From Blepharisma stoltei (taxonomy: Eukaryota > Ciliophora > Heterotrichea > Heterotrichida > Blepharismidae), in contig CAJZBQ010000010.1 in NCBI GenBank assembly GCA_914767885.1, positions 372,001-436,000 of the forward strand: a stretch of DNA of 64,000 bases, written 5' to 3'. The position numbers and the translations under genes are program-made. Of this stretch, positions 10,317 through 22,321 are shown in pieces. Numbering within the stretch: position 1 is the first letter of the stretch; every line of letters starts with the position of its first letter. The notes under the pieces are model-generated. The model did not search any database. It was not told the DNA's origin and saw only the letters and a list, made by a program, of their open reading frames with translations.

Positions 10317-13097
10317 ATGATTTATCTCAAGCGGCTTTTCAATAAGTCTAAGCCTAACCAAGTTGAATATGTAGAAGCTTCAAAGCCTGATATAAGAGTT
10401 CAAGAAAATTTTGATGTGAAATCATTATCAAAGGATAAGGTTAAAGAAATCTTGGAATCTCAATTATCCACTCAATACACAGAATCTGAGCAAAACCATA
10501 ATATCATATCAGAAGAGATAAGACAGGTAAATACAATTCGTGAAATTGATGACCGCATAAAGCAACTTGAATTTTTTTTAGAAATAGCAAACCATGGGCT
10601 TTATTTGCAAGTGATGAATAATTATGACAAATTTGGTAATTTCTAAGTAGTAAATGGAATGGAAAACATCCAACTTATCTCAAACTTATTATCCACAAGC
10701 AAGCTTCTTTCTCAAAAAAGCAGATCAGATATATCATCTCTCCAAACATCTCTGCTGGCTAAAACCCTTAAGCTAGTTTATTTATCCAAAAAGAAAAGCA
10801 AGCTCCGGGGTCTTATAGAGGAATTAGATCATTTTGGTGAAATATGCTTCTCCACAAGCCTCAGCATTAAGCAAGCTATCAAAGAAGGAAATTTATATAA
10901 AGCTTTGGAGTTATGCAACGAAGCAAGTGAAAAATTGAAAACAGTTGACGTTTCAAAATATGAAGGATTAAAAAGCATTCAAGCCACTTCTGATAAAAAG
11001 CGGGGCAAAGTCTACTTGAAAATGAAAGAAGGCTTACGCCAGCTTTGTCAAAGGTTTGAAATGAATTTATACGAAAATGTTTTGCTTGCTTATACAACAA
11101 CTGCTACTTTTGCAGAAGTGAACCTTGCAATTCATACTGAATTCATGAACTCTATCACTAGAATTATTAAGCAAGCTTTAGAGCAAGCCTTAGCAAACGA
11201 AGCTTCTGCACTCTCAGTTGAATCCATGACGAATTTGCTTAACTCAACAAATTATTTGACAGCTCTTAGATTAATGCTAAGAGATCTCACAAATCTGATG
11301 TACAATCACCACTTAATCAGCAGATGGCATGAAGAGAATGAGTAATTCTTATTTAGTCAAGCATATAAAAATGAAGTCTATCCTGTCACACATTTATATA
11401 TAAAAGATGAAAATAGACTTAATTCAGTCATTGAGTTTTATTCAGCAGTCAAGCTTGACTTGTTGAGAAATAGGAAGCATATTTGAGAAAAAATGCAACA
11501 AAGGCTTGCGAAGTTTATCAACGAAGGGAACCAAATTTTGAGTTTGAAGATTAATGAAATTGGCCAAGCATTGGGATGATTGAACACGTTTATACAAATA
11601 GGTGAAGATTTCTCTGGGACACCTAGCTCTGAGCTGAAAAAAGCTATTGAGAAAAAATGTGTAGACTATTTTAATTTTTTTCATCAGAAAACTTGGAACA
11701 ATTTATCGTAAAAAATATATAGAAACTTGCTTGAGGCTGAACAATGATCAAGACTGCCAATCCCTAAAGATTTTGATATTTCTCAAGAAATTTATAAATG
11801 GATAAATGACTCTACAACAATTCTAAAAGCTTTATGTGACCATTTCGACGAATACAATTTTACATTTTCTTCAATTGCGAGAGGCAATCCTTTTGATATA
11901 AGAGAAGATTTAAACAACGAAGATGAAGCAGACAAAGATTATTTATTTTCAAAATCTGAAGAAAGCCAGCTTTCATCTCCAGGCCTTCAGCTCTCAGAGA
12001 ATGCGCCTGTCCTATGCATTGCAGCTTTAAATTTTATCAAGGCAATTGGCAGCTATTTACAATTGATGGCCATTTTGACTCCGATCTCGTTTGAAGTCTT
12101 CTTAGCTTTGAGCCAAATGGTTGAATATTTTTCATTTTCGATATATGAAATGTTTTCTAATGAAGGCTCAAAAGGATTACTGCAAGCTGAAGTCTCATGA
12201 AGGGGCTTACAAGGAGAAGACTTGGAATCAAGCTATGATACATTTTTATTCCAAAAAAAGTATAAAAATCTATCTACTTCAATGGTGAGAATTAAAGATT
12301 TTTTGGACTCAATGAATTCTGAAGGAAAATATAATATGTCGCCCCTAAAAAAGCAAATCACTCAAACCTCAGCTGGGCTTTACAATATAGCGGAAACTAT
12401 AATAGCAATTGAAAGCTTAAAAAATATCCTTCATGCTACCCATATTGGAGAAAACTACATGAAAAAGGTGATTCCTGAAAGCCAAATGAACTACGTTTTC
12501 ATCTTTTTTGATAACACCCACAAAATTATTGAGGAATTAGAAAACTTTTTAGCGGAAACTCAGATTCCAAGACTCATTAAGCCTGATTGGCTTAATGGAA
12601 TTGTTACAGGGCTCAAATGAGATGAAAATAAAAATGAAAGCAATGCTTTTATTGACAGATTATTGCACATTGTAGAAGACACGAAGGGAAGATTAGTTGC
12701 CATTGGTGGAGGGAGCATCCCTGTATATTTGCAAAATAAGATACTCACCAAGGCAGTAAAATATTTATATGACTATTTGATTGATGTGTTCTCTAAGGTA
12801 AAAAAGTGCAATAGTGCAGGGAGAGAACAAATGCAGATTGACTTGTTAGCCTTTCAAGAAGGATTGAAAGAATTCTTTCCTGAAGCACCAAATCTTGATG
12901 CCCAGCTAGAGTATATCACGATATGAAGCCAGTCACCTGATAATGTGGTGAAGTGGATACTAAGCCATACAGAACTGTCATTAAGATTACATAAATTGCT
13001 TTTTAGCACTAGTCCACAGGTCATGTCTCTAAATAAACAGACAAGAGCGCAGCTCCTACTTAGTATTGAAACTCATTACAAAGAGACAATAGAATAA
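10317..13097 (+). CDS. VPS50: VPS50/syndetin (EARP complex subunit)
   Basis: Four exons, introns 10636-10650, 11342-11356 and 11708-11722, all 15 nt; 911 residues, with several UGA-Trp codons. The N-terminal part matches the VPS54/VPS50 N-domain (..LLSTSKLLSQKSRSDISSL.., ..LRGLIEELDHFGEICFSTS.., ..IKEGNLYKALELCNEASE, then ..FEMNLYENVLLAYTTTATFAEV). The C-terminal part carries the conserved helical tail (..QIDLLAFQEGLKEFFPEAP..). Syndetin is the subunit that separates EARP from GARP and acts in endosomal recycling. The true start is the ATG in the second TSD copy of the family F MITE; an ATG at 10275 lies inside the MITE. Confidence 0.85.
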
Positions 13098-13309
13098 TAA
13101 AGTTAAAAATCCTTAATAAATTTAGGTGATAAGTGAATATAGCATTAAAAATCTCTAATTTAAAAGAGCACTTGATTGGGATTTCATATCAAAAAAATAA
13201 ATTATTATTTATATACTGTTTTTCTATGAATTTTATTTGAGCAATTTACATTATATGAAAAGAAGCCTTGGGCTTAATCTAGCAGAATACTTAAAACTTA
13301 TTTCATCAA

Positions 13310-16300
13310 TTAGCGGTTTTGAATGAACATGGTTCCTTCAAGCATCCCTCTTTTAGTGGAATCATTAGTATTAACTTAGATTATAGAAAAACTCCCTGTT
13401 GGGATTCGAGTATCCTTATTCCCTTCCATAATGATTCATTCGCTTGCTCGCCAACAATTGTTACACTACATTCAAAGTGTTCACTCCTGGGTCAACCCTT
13501 TCCAACCTTAACTCCATCTTCTCTTGAGGAAAAATGTTCACCGGGATGGGCTAAAGGCTAGATCAGCTCTAGCCTCACCGCTTCACTTGACAAGCCAACA
13601 CCTTGGCTGGCTATACACCCCGAGTACCAATTTCCCTTCCACAAGGTCCCGAAGCCTGTTAAGGGCCTCAGCTATATGCATTGAGAAAAAGTGCTGTCTC
13701 ACCGTCGCCATTTAATGTATATTCTTTTAGTGGAATCATCAATTGCAAACTTCGTTTTATTAATACTTACCTCTCCCATATGAGCAAATAAAACCCCTAT
13801 TTTTTAGGAAAATTTTTTTAATATAAAATATACTTTTATGAAAAATATTTAGATATATTAGTGATAATTAGTATATTAAAAACCTATAATTAATTCTGTT
13901 AAATTTTAAGCAGCTCGCGTTTTTAATTTATCAAGTTAATTAATTTTTTGATTTTCCAATTTTTTGAATTGCTTTTTTGTGAAAAAAATAATAAAAATAT
14001 ATATATAATATTTTAAATAAATTAACCTCCCGCAATGAACTAAATTTTTTATTCGCTCACAGAGGGAAGGGGAGTTACAAAATCAGTTTTGTTTGATTCC
14101 TTCGCTTCTTCTTCTTTCATTTTATAAGATGCACTGACAAAGTTCAAGTGCCTCCTTTCAATGCTATCAGCCTTAACTGTTGAAGTCAGCATAAATTTAA
14201 ACAGCATTGCGATGTTTTGGGGTTGTGGCCTGTAAAGCAGAGCAGGAAATCTTTTGGTTTGAAGAATTAGTCCAACAAGAATCAAAGCACACCATCCTGA
14301 GACTTTTATAATCATAAGTAAGAGATACCCTCCATCCATTCCATGAGAAACGCTTGTCAAAAGAACCGATCAAGCCACACAGGCCAATAAATCGATTTGC
14401 CACATATTAATTCTATCATAGTTATATGGAGGTCTCTTGATATTATACACAATATAGGCAATAATCAAGCCTAAATACACAAATCCTTGGGCAATAGGAT
14501 CATATAGCGAGATCATTTTATTTAAAGTAATAAATAAGACTTGAGTAACACTTTTAGTCATGATATATTCAGGCTGGCATCTTATATTTTGGTTATCGTC
14601 GTCTTGAATATTAGTTCAATGAGGTCTATTGAAAACTGCAATCGGAAAATATAAAATTAAAGCAAAAATACAGCCTATTGCATAGCCCAAATGCGTACCT
14701 TCCCAGCAATATTGGTAGCAGTCTGTATCCATGTAACTTTCATCAAGATCATTTCCTATGCTTTTTGAGCATTTAAAAACAGTTAATAAAATTGTCATTA
14801 TTGGCACAAAAAGCATATTCCCCAAAAGAGGCATTAAATAGTCTTTGAAGCTATAAATCCATCGAAAACAGAAAATTGATTTAATTAGCCGATCATTATG
14901 AGACATGATTAGGGCAACAGTTACCAGCCAAAAGCATACAGTTCCTAGCACAATATTCAGCCCTATCCAATAGACTTCGCCTTTAAACTCAACAAATTTG
15001 TCTATATCAGCATTGAAAAGTCCACTTAAATAATCAGTTACTGGGTCCTCTTTAAATACTGGTCCAATATTGATATATTGAAAAATTTCTATCAGCATGG
15101 TAGCCATGACCACTGAGTCGGCGAATTGGATTTCTTTTCTTAGTGTTAATTTTGGATAAGCCTTAGTAAAATTTCCTTTCCATATGACTACTGTAATTAC
15201 CAATGCAATGACAGCAACACCTGAACAGATCGTTGTGAATGCAGCAATGCCTTTTGTTGAATCTTCTGAAAGAGACTCATCAAATGGGCAATCTGATTCT
15301 ATCACAACAGTATCTGTGGGTACTGTGTATGAAGGCCCAGGCCATATGATATTTGAACTCATTTGAATTGGGGTGCTTGAAGTTGGAATATAATACCCTG
15401 ATATACTTTCATTATAAATCCCAGTTGTATTTGCTGCGTAAAAGTTATTGATGCTCAAGATCATAAAACTCCGATCGTTTGAAGACGAATCAATTGCAAT
15501 TGTCCCAGAAGCTCCCGTAATTCTTTGAGCTCTTGTATTTTTAGTCAAAACTGTGGCGTTCTCATAGTCTTCACCTTTAAAAATAGTAAAATCTATTCCA
15601 TAGGCCGCTAGCAAAGTTTGGTCAAAATGTGAGCCTTTAAAACTTGGAGAATTCCCCCAGTAGCTTTTCATATTGTTCATTATGGTCAAGCCAAATTCTC
15701 CAATATATTCAACAGCTGAAACACTAATAGAGCCCGATAAAAGTTCTGTGACTTTTGGTACATATTGTTGCGGATAATTAGTTACCACAGATTGTCCACC
15801 TGTTTTTGAAGCAAGAACAATAACAAGATCGCCTTTTCTCAAACCCACATCATATAGTCCTTCAATAGATTGATAATTTGCATTTGCAGTTTGGAATGAA
15901 ATAAAAATCCTGACTTTTGTGGCCTTTATGGCATCAAATACATATTTATAAGTGTCAAAATTAGTTCTCGCGTAGTTTTGAGGAAGCATCCTTTTATTTT
16001 CATCGTTTGCAATATTTATTCCAATTTTGTCTGCCTCAGTGACAAATGTTTCGTACATAGCGATATTAGAGCTTAGATTGGCATAAACAACGACCACATT
16101 TTTTCATCCAAATATTTGGCAAAGCTTTGCCAAAATTACAGCGTTGTAATTTCCATTTGGAATCACTCTCATAAATTCAGGGTAGAGAGTTTTGTTTGAT
16201 AGCAAAGGACTTGAAACAGTTGGGCCAACTGTCATCATCGTGAGATTTCACTCTCTAAATAGAAGGATATTGCCAACAGTAGTTGCATAGTAATCTGAGG

Positions 16301-16899
16301 ATAGATTTACTAGGCCTAGTTTTGATTTTAAAGGGGCATAGCAAGCTCCTGTTTTGTCGTGATAAAAAGACATAGTTCCGCAGCTATTTGGAGTAAATTG
16401 AATTTGGAAATTTTCAAGGTGTCTAGTGCCGCAGCCCAAAAGGGCTATGGCAAAACTAGTGACGTATGCGAGCCATCTTGGAACAGGTCAGCCCCGTCCA
16501 AGCCTTCTATCAACTTCTGCTTCACTGGCCTTGCTGCACGTCTCACCCGGCGCGTTGCCGTCTCCCTTGTCGCTCGACTCAGCTCCTGCGCGTGCTCCGC
16601 CTAAGGGTCATCCTCCCGTGGGGATGTGCTGAGAGGTAAAAGCCCGAAATCTTGAGTGGACTGACGAGTGGTTCCTCTGGTTATCCCCAGAGTTAAACCG
16701 CTATTGCTGTCCAGAAGTCTTCGAGTGAAAACCTAACCCTATAAATAAAATTCCATGAGGGAGAGAAAATTAGCAGAGCTAATTTCTCTCGAACCGAATG
16801 CCATTTTATTTATATGAATTTGGAAATTTTCAAGTATGGCCAAGGACTGTTTATTCTTTGCTTTGGACTACCAAATAGAGCCCCAACTCGTGGAATTGT
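13310..16899 (-). CDS. Receptor: periplasmic-binding-like domain plus 7TM (class C GPCR type)
   Basis: Minus-strand frame with UGA as Trp. It has a PBP1/ANF-receptor-type ligand domain (..SDYYATTVGNILLFREW.., ..PTVSSPLLSNKTLYPEFMRV.., ..LAKLCQIFGWKNVVVVYAN..), a short Cys-containing linker, then seven hydrophobic helices ending in ..ALLYRPQPQNIAMLFKFML. Removing IES 13768-14075 and family D element 13366-13722 with one TSD extends the tail to ..DSTKRGMLEGTMFIQNR and TAA. A second D element (16419-16814) interrupts the ligand domain. Upstream of it a TAG remains in the otherwise fitting frame (..KNKQSLAILENF), so the N-terminal join is unresolved. Probably one gene with 18589-19710. Confidence 0.7.
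13366..13722 (+). mobile_element. SINE-like family D element inside receptor gene
   Basis: 357 bp flanked by an exact 17-bp duplication (TCTTTTAGTGGAATCAT at 13349 and 13723). It ends ..CCATTTAATGTATA, the family 3' end. Left in place it would add an unrelated tail and a stop; removing element plus one TSD restores ..DDSTKRGMLEGT.. on the minus strand. Confidence 0.85.
13768..14077 (-). mobile_element. Family A MITE, decayed, reverse orientation (IES)
   Basis: 308 bp between TA at 13768 and 14076. Termini are worn (CTCTCCCATATGAGCAAATAAAA and TTCGCTCACAGAGGGAAGGGGAG). Removal joins ..NKTDFV to SINKTKFAI in the receptor gene without a frame change. Confidence 0.82.
16419..16814 (+). mobile_element. 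SINE-like family D element inside receptor ligand domain
   Basis: 396-bp GC-rich block flanked by a perfect 20-bp duplication (16399-16418 and 16815-16834, TGAATTTGG..TTTTCAAG). It contains the motif CCGCCTAAGGGTC also seen in other copies and ends ..CCATTTTATTTATA. It interrupts the PBP-like domain just after ..LAILENFQI. Confidence 0.82.
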
Positions 16900-17873
16900 T
16901 ACTCTCCCCCCCATCCTTGATCGAACGACTCGCCATCGTTCGATCAAGGATGGGGGTTAAAAAAAATTTTTTTGGGAAAAAATTTTATATATAAAATAAA
17001 ATATATATATAAATTTTTTTTTATTTACTTTTAAATAAGAGGGTTAAGAGTATTTAATAATTATTTTTTTACAGCAAAAAAATTGAATTAATTTCATAAA
17101 AATACCAATTTTTTATATTTTAATTTATTAGTTACCCCTTTAAACTGTATAAATTTTAATTTGTTACTTACTACTCCCCCCCCCCCCCCTCCGTGAGCGA
17201 AACAAAAAAATTTTGTTCACTCACGGAGGGGGGTTTTATTTTTTTTTTTTTAAAAAAAAATTATATATAAATTTTATAAAAAAATATTTTTTTCGAAATT
17301 TAAAAAAATCCTAATTTGCAAAAATTGGGAAGCAAATATTAATTTAATTTGCAAAATTTATGTTTTAAAACGCAATTTGTTTAAAATTAAACAGAATTAG
17401 CTCTAGATTTCATTATACTAATTATCACTTATATATCAAAATTTTTTTCCATTAAAATTTTTTCTATATTAAAAAAATTTTGTTCGCTCACGGAGGGTGG
17501 GTTTTTGGTCAAAAAATGGTGATTTTTCTAATGGTTTTGTTCGCTCACGGAGGGGGGGGGGGGAGTTATTAAATTAAAATTTTTTTTTTTTAAATTTTAA
17601 AAAATCTCTATTTTATTAGATTATTGAGTTTTTAAGCCTATGTTGATGACTAAATTACTTTGAATGGTTGATTCCGAAGCTTTCTATCGTCTCAAAGTCT
17701 CTGAAAACAACTTCATTAGGTATATCTTCCCAAGCTTTTGATAACTATTATATTTTTATATATATAAAAATTTGCATGATATGAAAATCGTTCGATCAAG
17801 GATGGGGGTTAATTTCCCCAATTTTTAGGAATTTTTACAGTCAATCGTTCGATCAAGGATGGGGGGGGAGTTA
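16900..17873 (+). mobile_element. Family B TIR element with a nested family A MITE
   Basis: Bounded by TA at 16900 and 17872. The left end is a palindrome of CCATCCTTGATCGAACGA; the right end has two direct copies of TCGTTCGATCAAGGATGGGGG. It is the reverse complement of the element at 35906-36473, but carries a 395-bp family A copy inserted at a TA (17172-17568). Without that insert it would be about 577 bp, close to the sister copy. Confidence 0.85.
17172..17568 (+). mobile_element. Family A MITE nested in family B element
   Basis: Full-length copy (395 bp) with long C and G runs at its ends. It is inserted at a TA, with TA at both edges. The matching site in the sister family B copy at 35906-36473 is uninterrupted, so this is a clear filled/empty site pair. 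Confidence 0.88.
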
Positions 17874-18588
17874 GATAAAAAAAGATCCCAAAGCAAATCC
17901 TCAAGATGGCAAATGATAAGTATGAGCACATTTGTCAATTCATCGAGTTAGTTTGGCAACTTTTGGCACGAACCAATTCCAAGAGTTAGAACTCATTTGG
18001 TAGCTGAGGACAAGCAATAAGTTTTCCTGGGGTATATAATTGAATTGTTATTTATTCAATCTCTTGCATAGAAATTCCCTTGTGCTTGGGCTGGCTATAT
18101 AAATTATTAAAATGCATATGATGAATCAACCCACCCTTAATCCTGTAGTTGGCATCTCGCTGGGTGTGCAGAGACCTTGAGGAAGGGAGTAATAATTCGG
18201 AAATTTGTAGAGCTTGATAAAGCGCAATGCCGTATGCTCAGGGTTTTGTCTTATAGGAAAATGGAGCAGAGAGCTTCAAATGATCTCCAACAGAGATAGA
18301 AATAGCTTCTTAGCCAATCGAGACTGAAACCGGAGTTCCGCTCTGGGGTTTTGGAGTTCCATTTTGGCCAATATTCAGCCAGAAATTCAACAATTTTGAA
18401 TTTTCAATGGCCCGCAGCATATTTGGTGAATGGCACAGTGACCAACTCTTCTATGCTGGGTAGCGAGCATAGACCATCTTCGGTAGGATATACCTTCTCG
18501 ATGCCATCAAATCCGATCTGGCGGATAAGTGGGAACGTTATGGAAGGAGGTAGTCCATCAGGAATTAAAGCAGACTTTTCTATAAGTA
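17874..18588. mobile_element. Repeat-derived insertion block with reverse family D element
   Basis: About 715 bp separating the two halves of the receptor locus. From about 18105 to 18590 it resembles a reverse family D copy: ATTATTAAAATGCATATGATG at the left, a CCATTTTGGCCAATATTCAGCC stretch in the middle, and the 5' end TTATAGAAAAGTCTGC reading leftward. The remainder (17874-18100) shows no gene. Exact borders and TSDs could not be fixed. Confidence 0.45.
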
Positions 18589-19710
18589 AGAAAATGTTAA
18601 TACAGATCCTTGGACTGGCTGATATGCATTAAAGCTTCCATCGAGCTCTTGGCCTGAAGTGGTTAAAGACATCCACAGTATTGCTTTTGAGGTTACCGGC
18701 TTGTCTGTTGTGTTACCTGGAAAAGTAATGTTATCTGAAATTAAGAGTTCACCACCCACCAGAGCGCCAGTGATTTTTTTGGCTGAATTAACGATATTTA
18801 CTAAATAATAGCTCGGCTTTTTCCCCGAATCTAATGTGTTTACTTTCATAAATTGCTTAATGGAGTCGCTATCATAGCTGACTCCACCAATGCTAGAAAG
18901 AGAATTAATATGCCCTAATATTGAATCAGTAAAACTTTTGATCGCAAGAGCTTCATATTGCTCATATGATGTAGCACCTTCTAATCCTTGCTCAACTATA
19001 TATAAAAGTCCATCTTTTAAACTCCCTCATATACCTTTACTTCATATCAGCAATCCCGCCCCTTGCTTATATATCTTTTTATTCTCAAGAGAAGTAGCAA
19101 ACATATCTATGAAATTCCCTTCACAAAACACAACAAATGTTTGCAGGCCATTAGGCTTTAGAAGCCTCCCAGCAATTGAGTCCATGTTGTCTTCCGTAAT
19201 GCTGTTTGTTATTACAATATTTGATTTAACTTTCCTTGAAAAATCTTTGTCAAACTCACTTGTAATCCTTACAGATTCGATTGATTGAGTACTAATAAGA
19301 GCGATTTTATTCCACCCTAAATAATTTGTTATAATTTCAGTTGCATTCAATTGGTTTTGCCAAGGTACGTGTAAGTAATACTGCAATGAGCCGGTAGGAG
19401 ACATATTAGGATCCAAAAAAAGGTTCAAAATTCCTCTTGTCTCTGTGGCAACTAGCAAATATTGGCTCAAATTTATGTCAAAAGTGGCGTCAATTGCTAC
19501 TGGAATCTCCCCTTTAAAATATGAATCAAAATCTGTGGTCTTGTTTGCTATGATGAAAATTATTTCGAATGCATAAGGATTTCCAATGATCTGGATTAAG
19601 TTGGCTTGGAAATAAGTAATTAATGTGTTTGGTGTATTATTTCCGAAAAAGACAAGCAAATTGATTGATGCGCACACAAGCGTTGTAAGAAATAAAAATC
19701 GGATTACCAT
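18589..19710 (-). CDS. Receptor N-terminal half: signal peptide and first periplasmic-binding-like domain
   Basis: Starts at ATG 19708-19710 with a signal peptide (MVIRFLFLTTLVCA) and runs as a PBP1-like ligand domain: ..QYLLVATETRGILNLFL.., ..EIITNYLGWNKIALISTQS.., ..LQTFVVFCEGNFID.., then ..YEQYEALAIKSFTDSIL.. and ..GQELDGSFNAYQPVQGSVLTF. UGA is Trp at two sites (LLIWSKGIWGS). It ends at a TAG just inside the neighbouring repeat block. A second PBP-like domain with 7TM lies downstream on the same strand, so this is probably the N-terminal half of a tandem-domain receptor, or else a truncated paralogue. Confidence 0.65.
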
Positions 19711-20451
19711 CAAATTTATTATATAAATGAACAGAATTTTACCTTGCACAATAAGATTCTTTTTAAGTTTCGAAATAAATATAGTTTTATAATCCTGCTG
19801 GCCTGAGCTGGATTATTTTTAATATTTTAACCAATATTGAGGGATTTTTAAGCTTAATTCAAATTACTTAAACATAAAATGGTCGAAATAATACTCAGAA
19901 GAAGTTGAGCTTTTTTTTTATGGCTGTTAAAATTCAAGAAAAAAAAACATCCAGAAAATCTCATTGCAGGCTACTTCCTTTGTGAGTCATATTAATTATA
20001 CTTTTCTTACGAGGTTTTATTGCTTTAATATGAATTCTACTAAAATTAATTGCATTCGTCTTGAGACTAACCTAGATATGATACTATTTCGACATCTCAG
20101 AATCTGAATAATCTATGAAAAAATATCAGAATTATTTTCCCCTTCCAAGTTATATATATTTGCTTTGGTTTTGCTATAGAATCCATGACTTCAAGTATCA
20201 ATCAGTTATTAATCCATATTATTAACATTAAGACTGAATTAATGCTATTTCAAACTATTTCGGTCATATAGTTCTCAATCTATTTTTTTGATTGCTTAGA
20301 AAATAAATAGAGAAATGATAATCTGTCCTTATAATCTGCTGGATTTAGAATTTTTCAACTAACTTTATTATTCAATCATTTATTAAAGATTTTATTAACA
20401 AAATGCAATAATAATAGAATATAAATTCTCGCTTCTAAGCATTATTTATAA
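19711..20451. other. Intergenic, no gene seen
   Basis: AT-rich region between the divergent receptor and MATE genes. No ORF or repeat terminus was recognised. Confidence 0.45.
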
Positions 20452-22311
20452 ATGTCCACTACCATCCAAAGCAGCCAGGAGCCTTTGCTTGAAGAAAATC
20501 AGTTCAAATTCAGAGATCTGTTTTCAGAATTCTCAAGAAATGCTATTCATGTTGCAGTTGGTTTAATTATTCAAGTCCAAATTAGATCAATGAATCTAAT
20601 ATTTTTATCTGATAAAGATATTAAAATTTCTGCTGGAGTTGGGCTAGGGAATATGTGAGCAAACATGACTGCAAATGCATTTTCTCTTGGACTTGCTGGA
20701 GGACTAGATACTTTATGTTCAAAAGCTTACGGAAAACAAAAATATCTAAAGGTTGGAAATTGATTAAACAGAGGAATAGTTGTTATGATGATTTTCTATC
20801 TATTTGGGATAAGCACATGATTTTATGTGAAGCACATTATGGTGCTAATAAATATAAATGAAGAAGTAGCTGAATACTGTGAGGATTTTTTGTATGGCTC
20901 TGCGATTGGATTTTTCTTCTCTTACTTATATGAAGCATACAAGCGATATTTTCAAGCACAAGGGGTTTTTTGGCCTTGAATGACAATTGGGTGCATTACG
21001 GGAGTTGTTCATTCTTTATGGGCTTATATTTTTATAGTAGTATTTGATTTTAAAGCTTTTGGTGCTGGCTGTGCTACATCAATAACGTATTGCTTGCTCC
21101 CCCCCTCAGTGAGTGAACAAAAACATTGGAAAAATCCTTATTTTTTGTGGTCAAAAACCTGCCTTCTAAGTGAACAAAAAAGTTTTATAAAAAAAATTTT
21201 TTATATATAAGTGATAGTTAGTATAATGAAATCTCTAGCTAATTCTGATGAATTTTAGAGCATATATTTTACAAATAAATTAATTTTTGGTTATAGAATT
21301 TTCCCATAGATGGCGCTGCTTGCCCTTGATTTGCCCACTGTGAAAATTTTTGGTTCGACCAGTACCATATGGTTTGGTTAAACCAAAAAATTTTCCTAGT
21401 GGGCAAACCAAAGGCAAACACAGCGCCATCTATGGGAAAATTCTATACCAATTTTTAATTGGGATTTTTTTTAAATTTTAAAAAAAATTTAATCCCTTCA
21501 TATCGAAAAAAATTTTTTTTGCTCACTCACTGAGGGTTGGGAGAGTTTAAACTTTTTGCTGCTTTTGCTTTATAATCATATTTACAAATTTGATAAAAAA
21601 TCTAAATCACCTTGGACAACCAGGAAGTTTTGGAAGCAGGAAAAAATGTTCCTGAAAATAGCATTTTCTTCAGCGCTTTTATATTTCTTCGTATTTTTCA
21701 ACTATGAAATTGGGCATATAGAAGCAGGGCAGCTCAGTGTCCCAATCCAAACAGCTCATGTATGCATGGTAAGTTTAAGCTCTGTCATATTTATGATACC
21801 AGTAGCAAGTGGACAAACTGTTGCTGTGTCTGTTGGTAAAGCATTGGGAGCGGGCAACAGAAAAAAAGCTCATAATTATGTAAATGCTTCGTTTTTATTC
21901 CTACTCCTAACAGTATTTCCTTTATCTGCTTTAACAGTCATTTTAAGAAACATATGGCCGGCTTATTTTTCCACTGTAAAAATCATATAGGATCTTGAAG
22001 TGCAAGAAATTGCGGCTAATACTTGCTGGATGCTGGGGATACTTCTAATGGCAACTGCATGCGAAACAAATCTTCAAGGAGTTCTTAGAGGAATTGGATT
22101 ACAAAATAAAGCTGCAATAGTATTTTTGCTGATATACTATGTAGTGGGAATGCCATCAGGAGTTTTGTTTACATTTATTTTTGAATGGAATCTGAGTGGA
22201 ATTTGGGGAGGGTAATAGTCATATAGTTTTATTGTTGCTGAGTCTTTGGCATCAATAGGTATGCTAGCTTTGCTGAAAAAAGTAGATTGGCTAAGCGTAA
22301 AACACAAATAA
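20452..22311 (+). CDS. MATE-family efflux transporter
   Basis: 458 residues after removing one IES (21094-21546) and two 15-nt introns (21976-21990, 22212-22226). UGA is Trp at five sites. About 12 hydrophobic helices are seen, with MATE features: ..GLAGGLDTLCSKAYGKQKYLKVG.. in the first half and ..VSVGKALGAGNRKKAHNYV.. in the second, plus ..LQGVLRGIGLQNKAAIVF... MATE proteins export organic cations or drugs using H+ or Na+. The IES junction joins ..ATSITYC to LNFLLLLLYNH. The family is sure; the substrate is unknown. Confidence 0.88.
21094..21549 (-). mobile_element. Family A MITE, reverse, with nested palindrome (IES in MATE gene)
   Basis: About 453 bp between TTG at 21094 and TTA at 21547. 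The left end is CTCCCCCCTCAGTGAGTGAACAAAAA; the right end is GCTCACTCACTGAGGGTTGGGAG. The TA of the left junction has changed to TG. Removal leaves TGC TTA AAC in frame. A separate palindromic element (21293-21446) lies inside it. Confidence 0.82.
21293..21446. mobile_element. Family E palindromic element nested in a family A IES
   Basis: A 154-bp imperfect palindrome: ATAGAATTTTCCCATAGATG.. at the left and its inverse CATCTATGGGAAAATTCTAT at the right, with AGATGGCGCTG / CAGCGCCATCT and AAATTTTTGGTT / AACCAAAAAATTTT arms. It is TA-flanked. The motif AGCGCCATCTAT recurs alone near 41374. Confidence 0.75.
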
Positions 22312-22321
22312 GAATCTTAAT

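Noticed and set aside
16359-16632. Ala/Ser/Arg-rich ORFs on the plus strand
   Set aside because: They lie in a GC-rich SINE-like element inserted in a receptor gene on the other strand.
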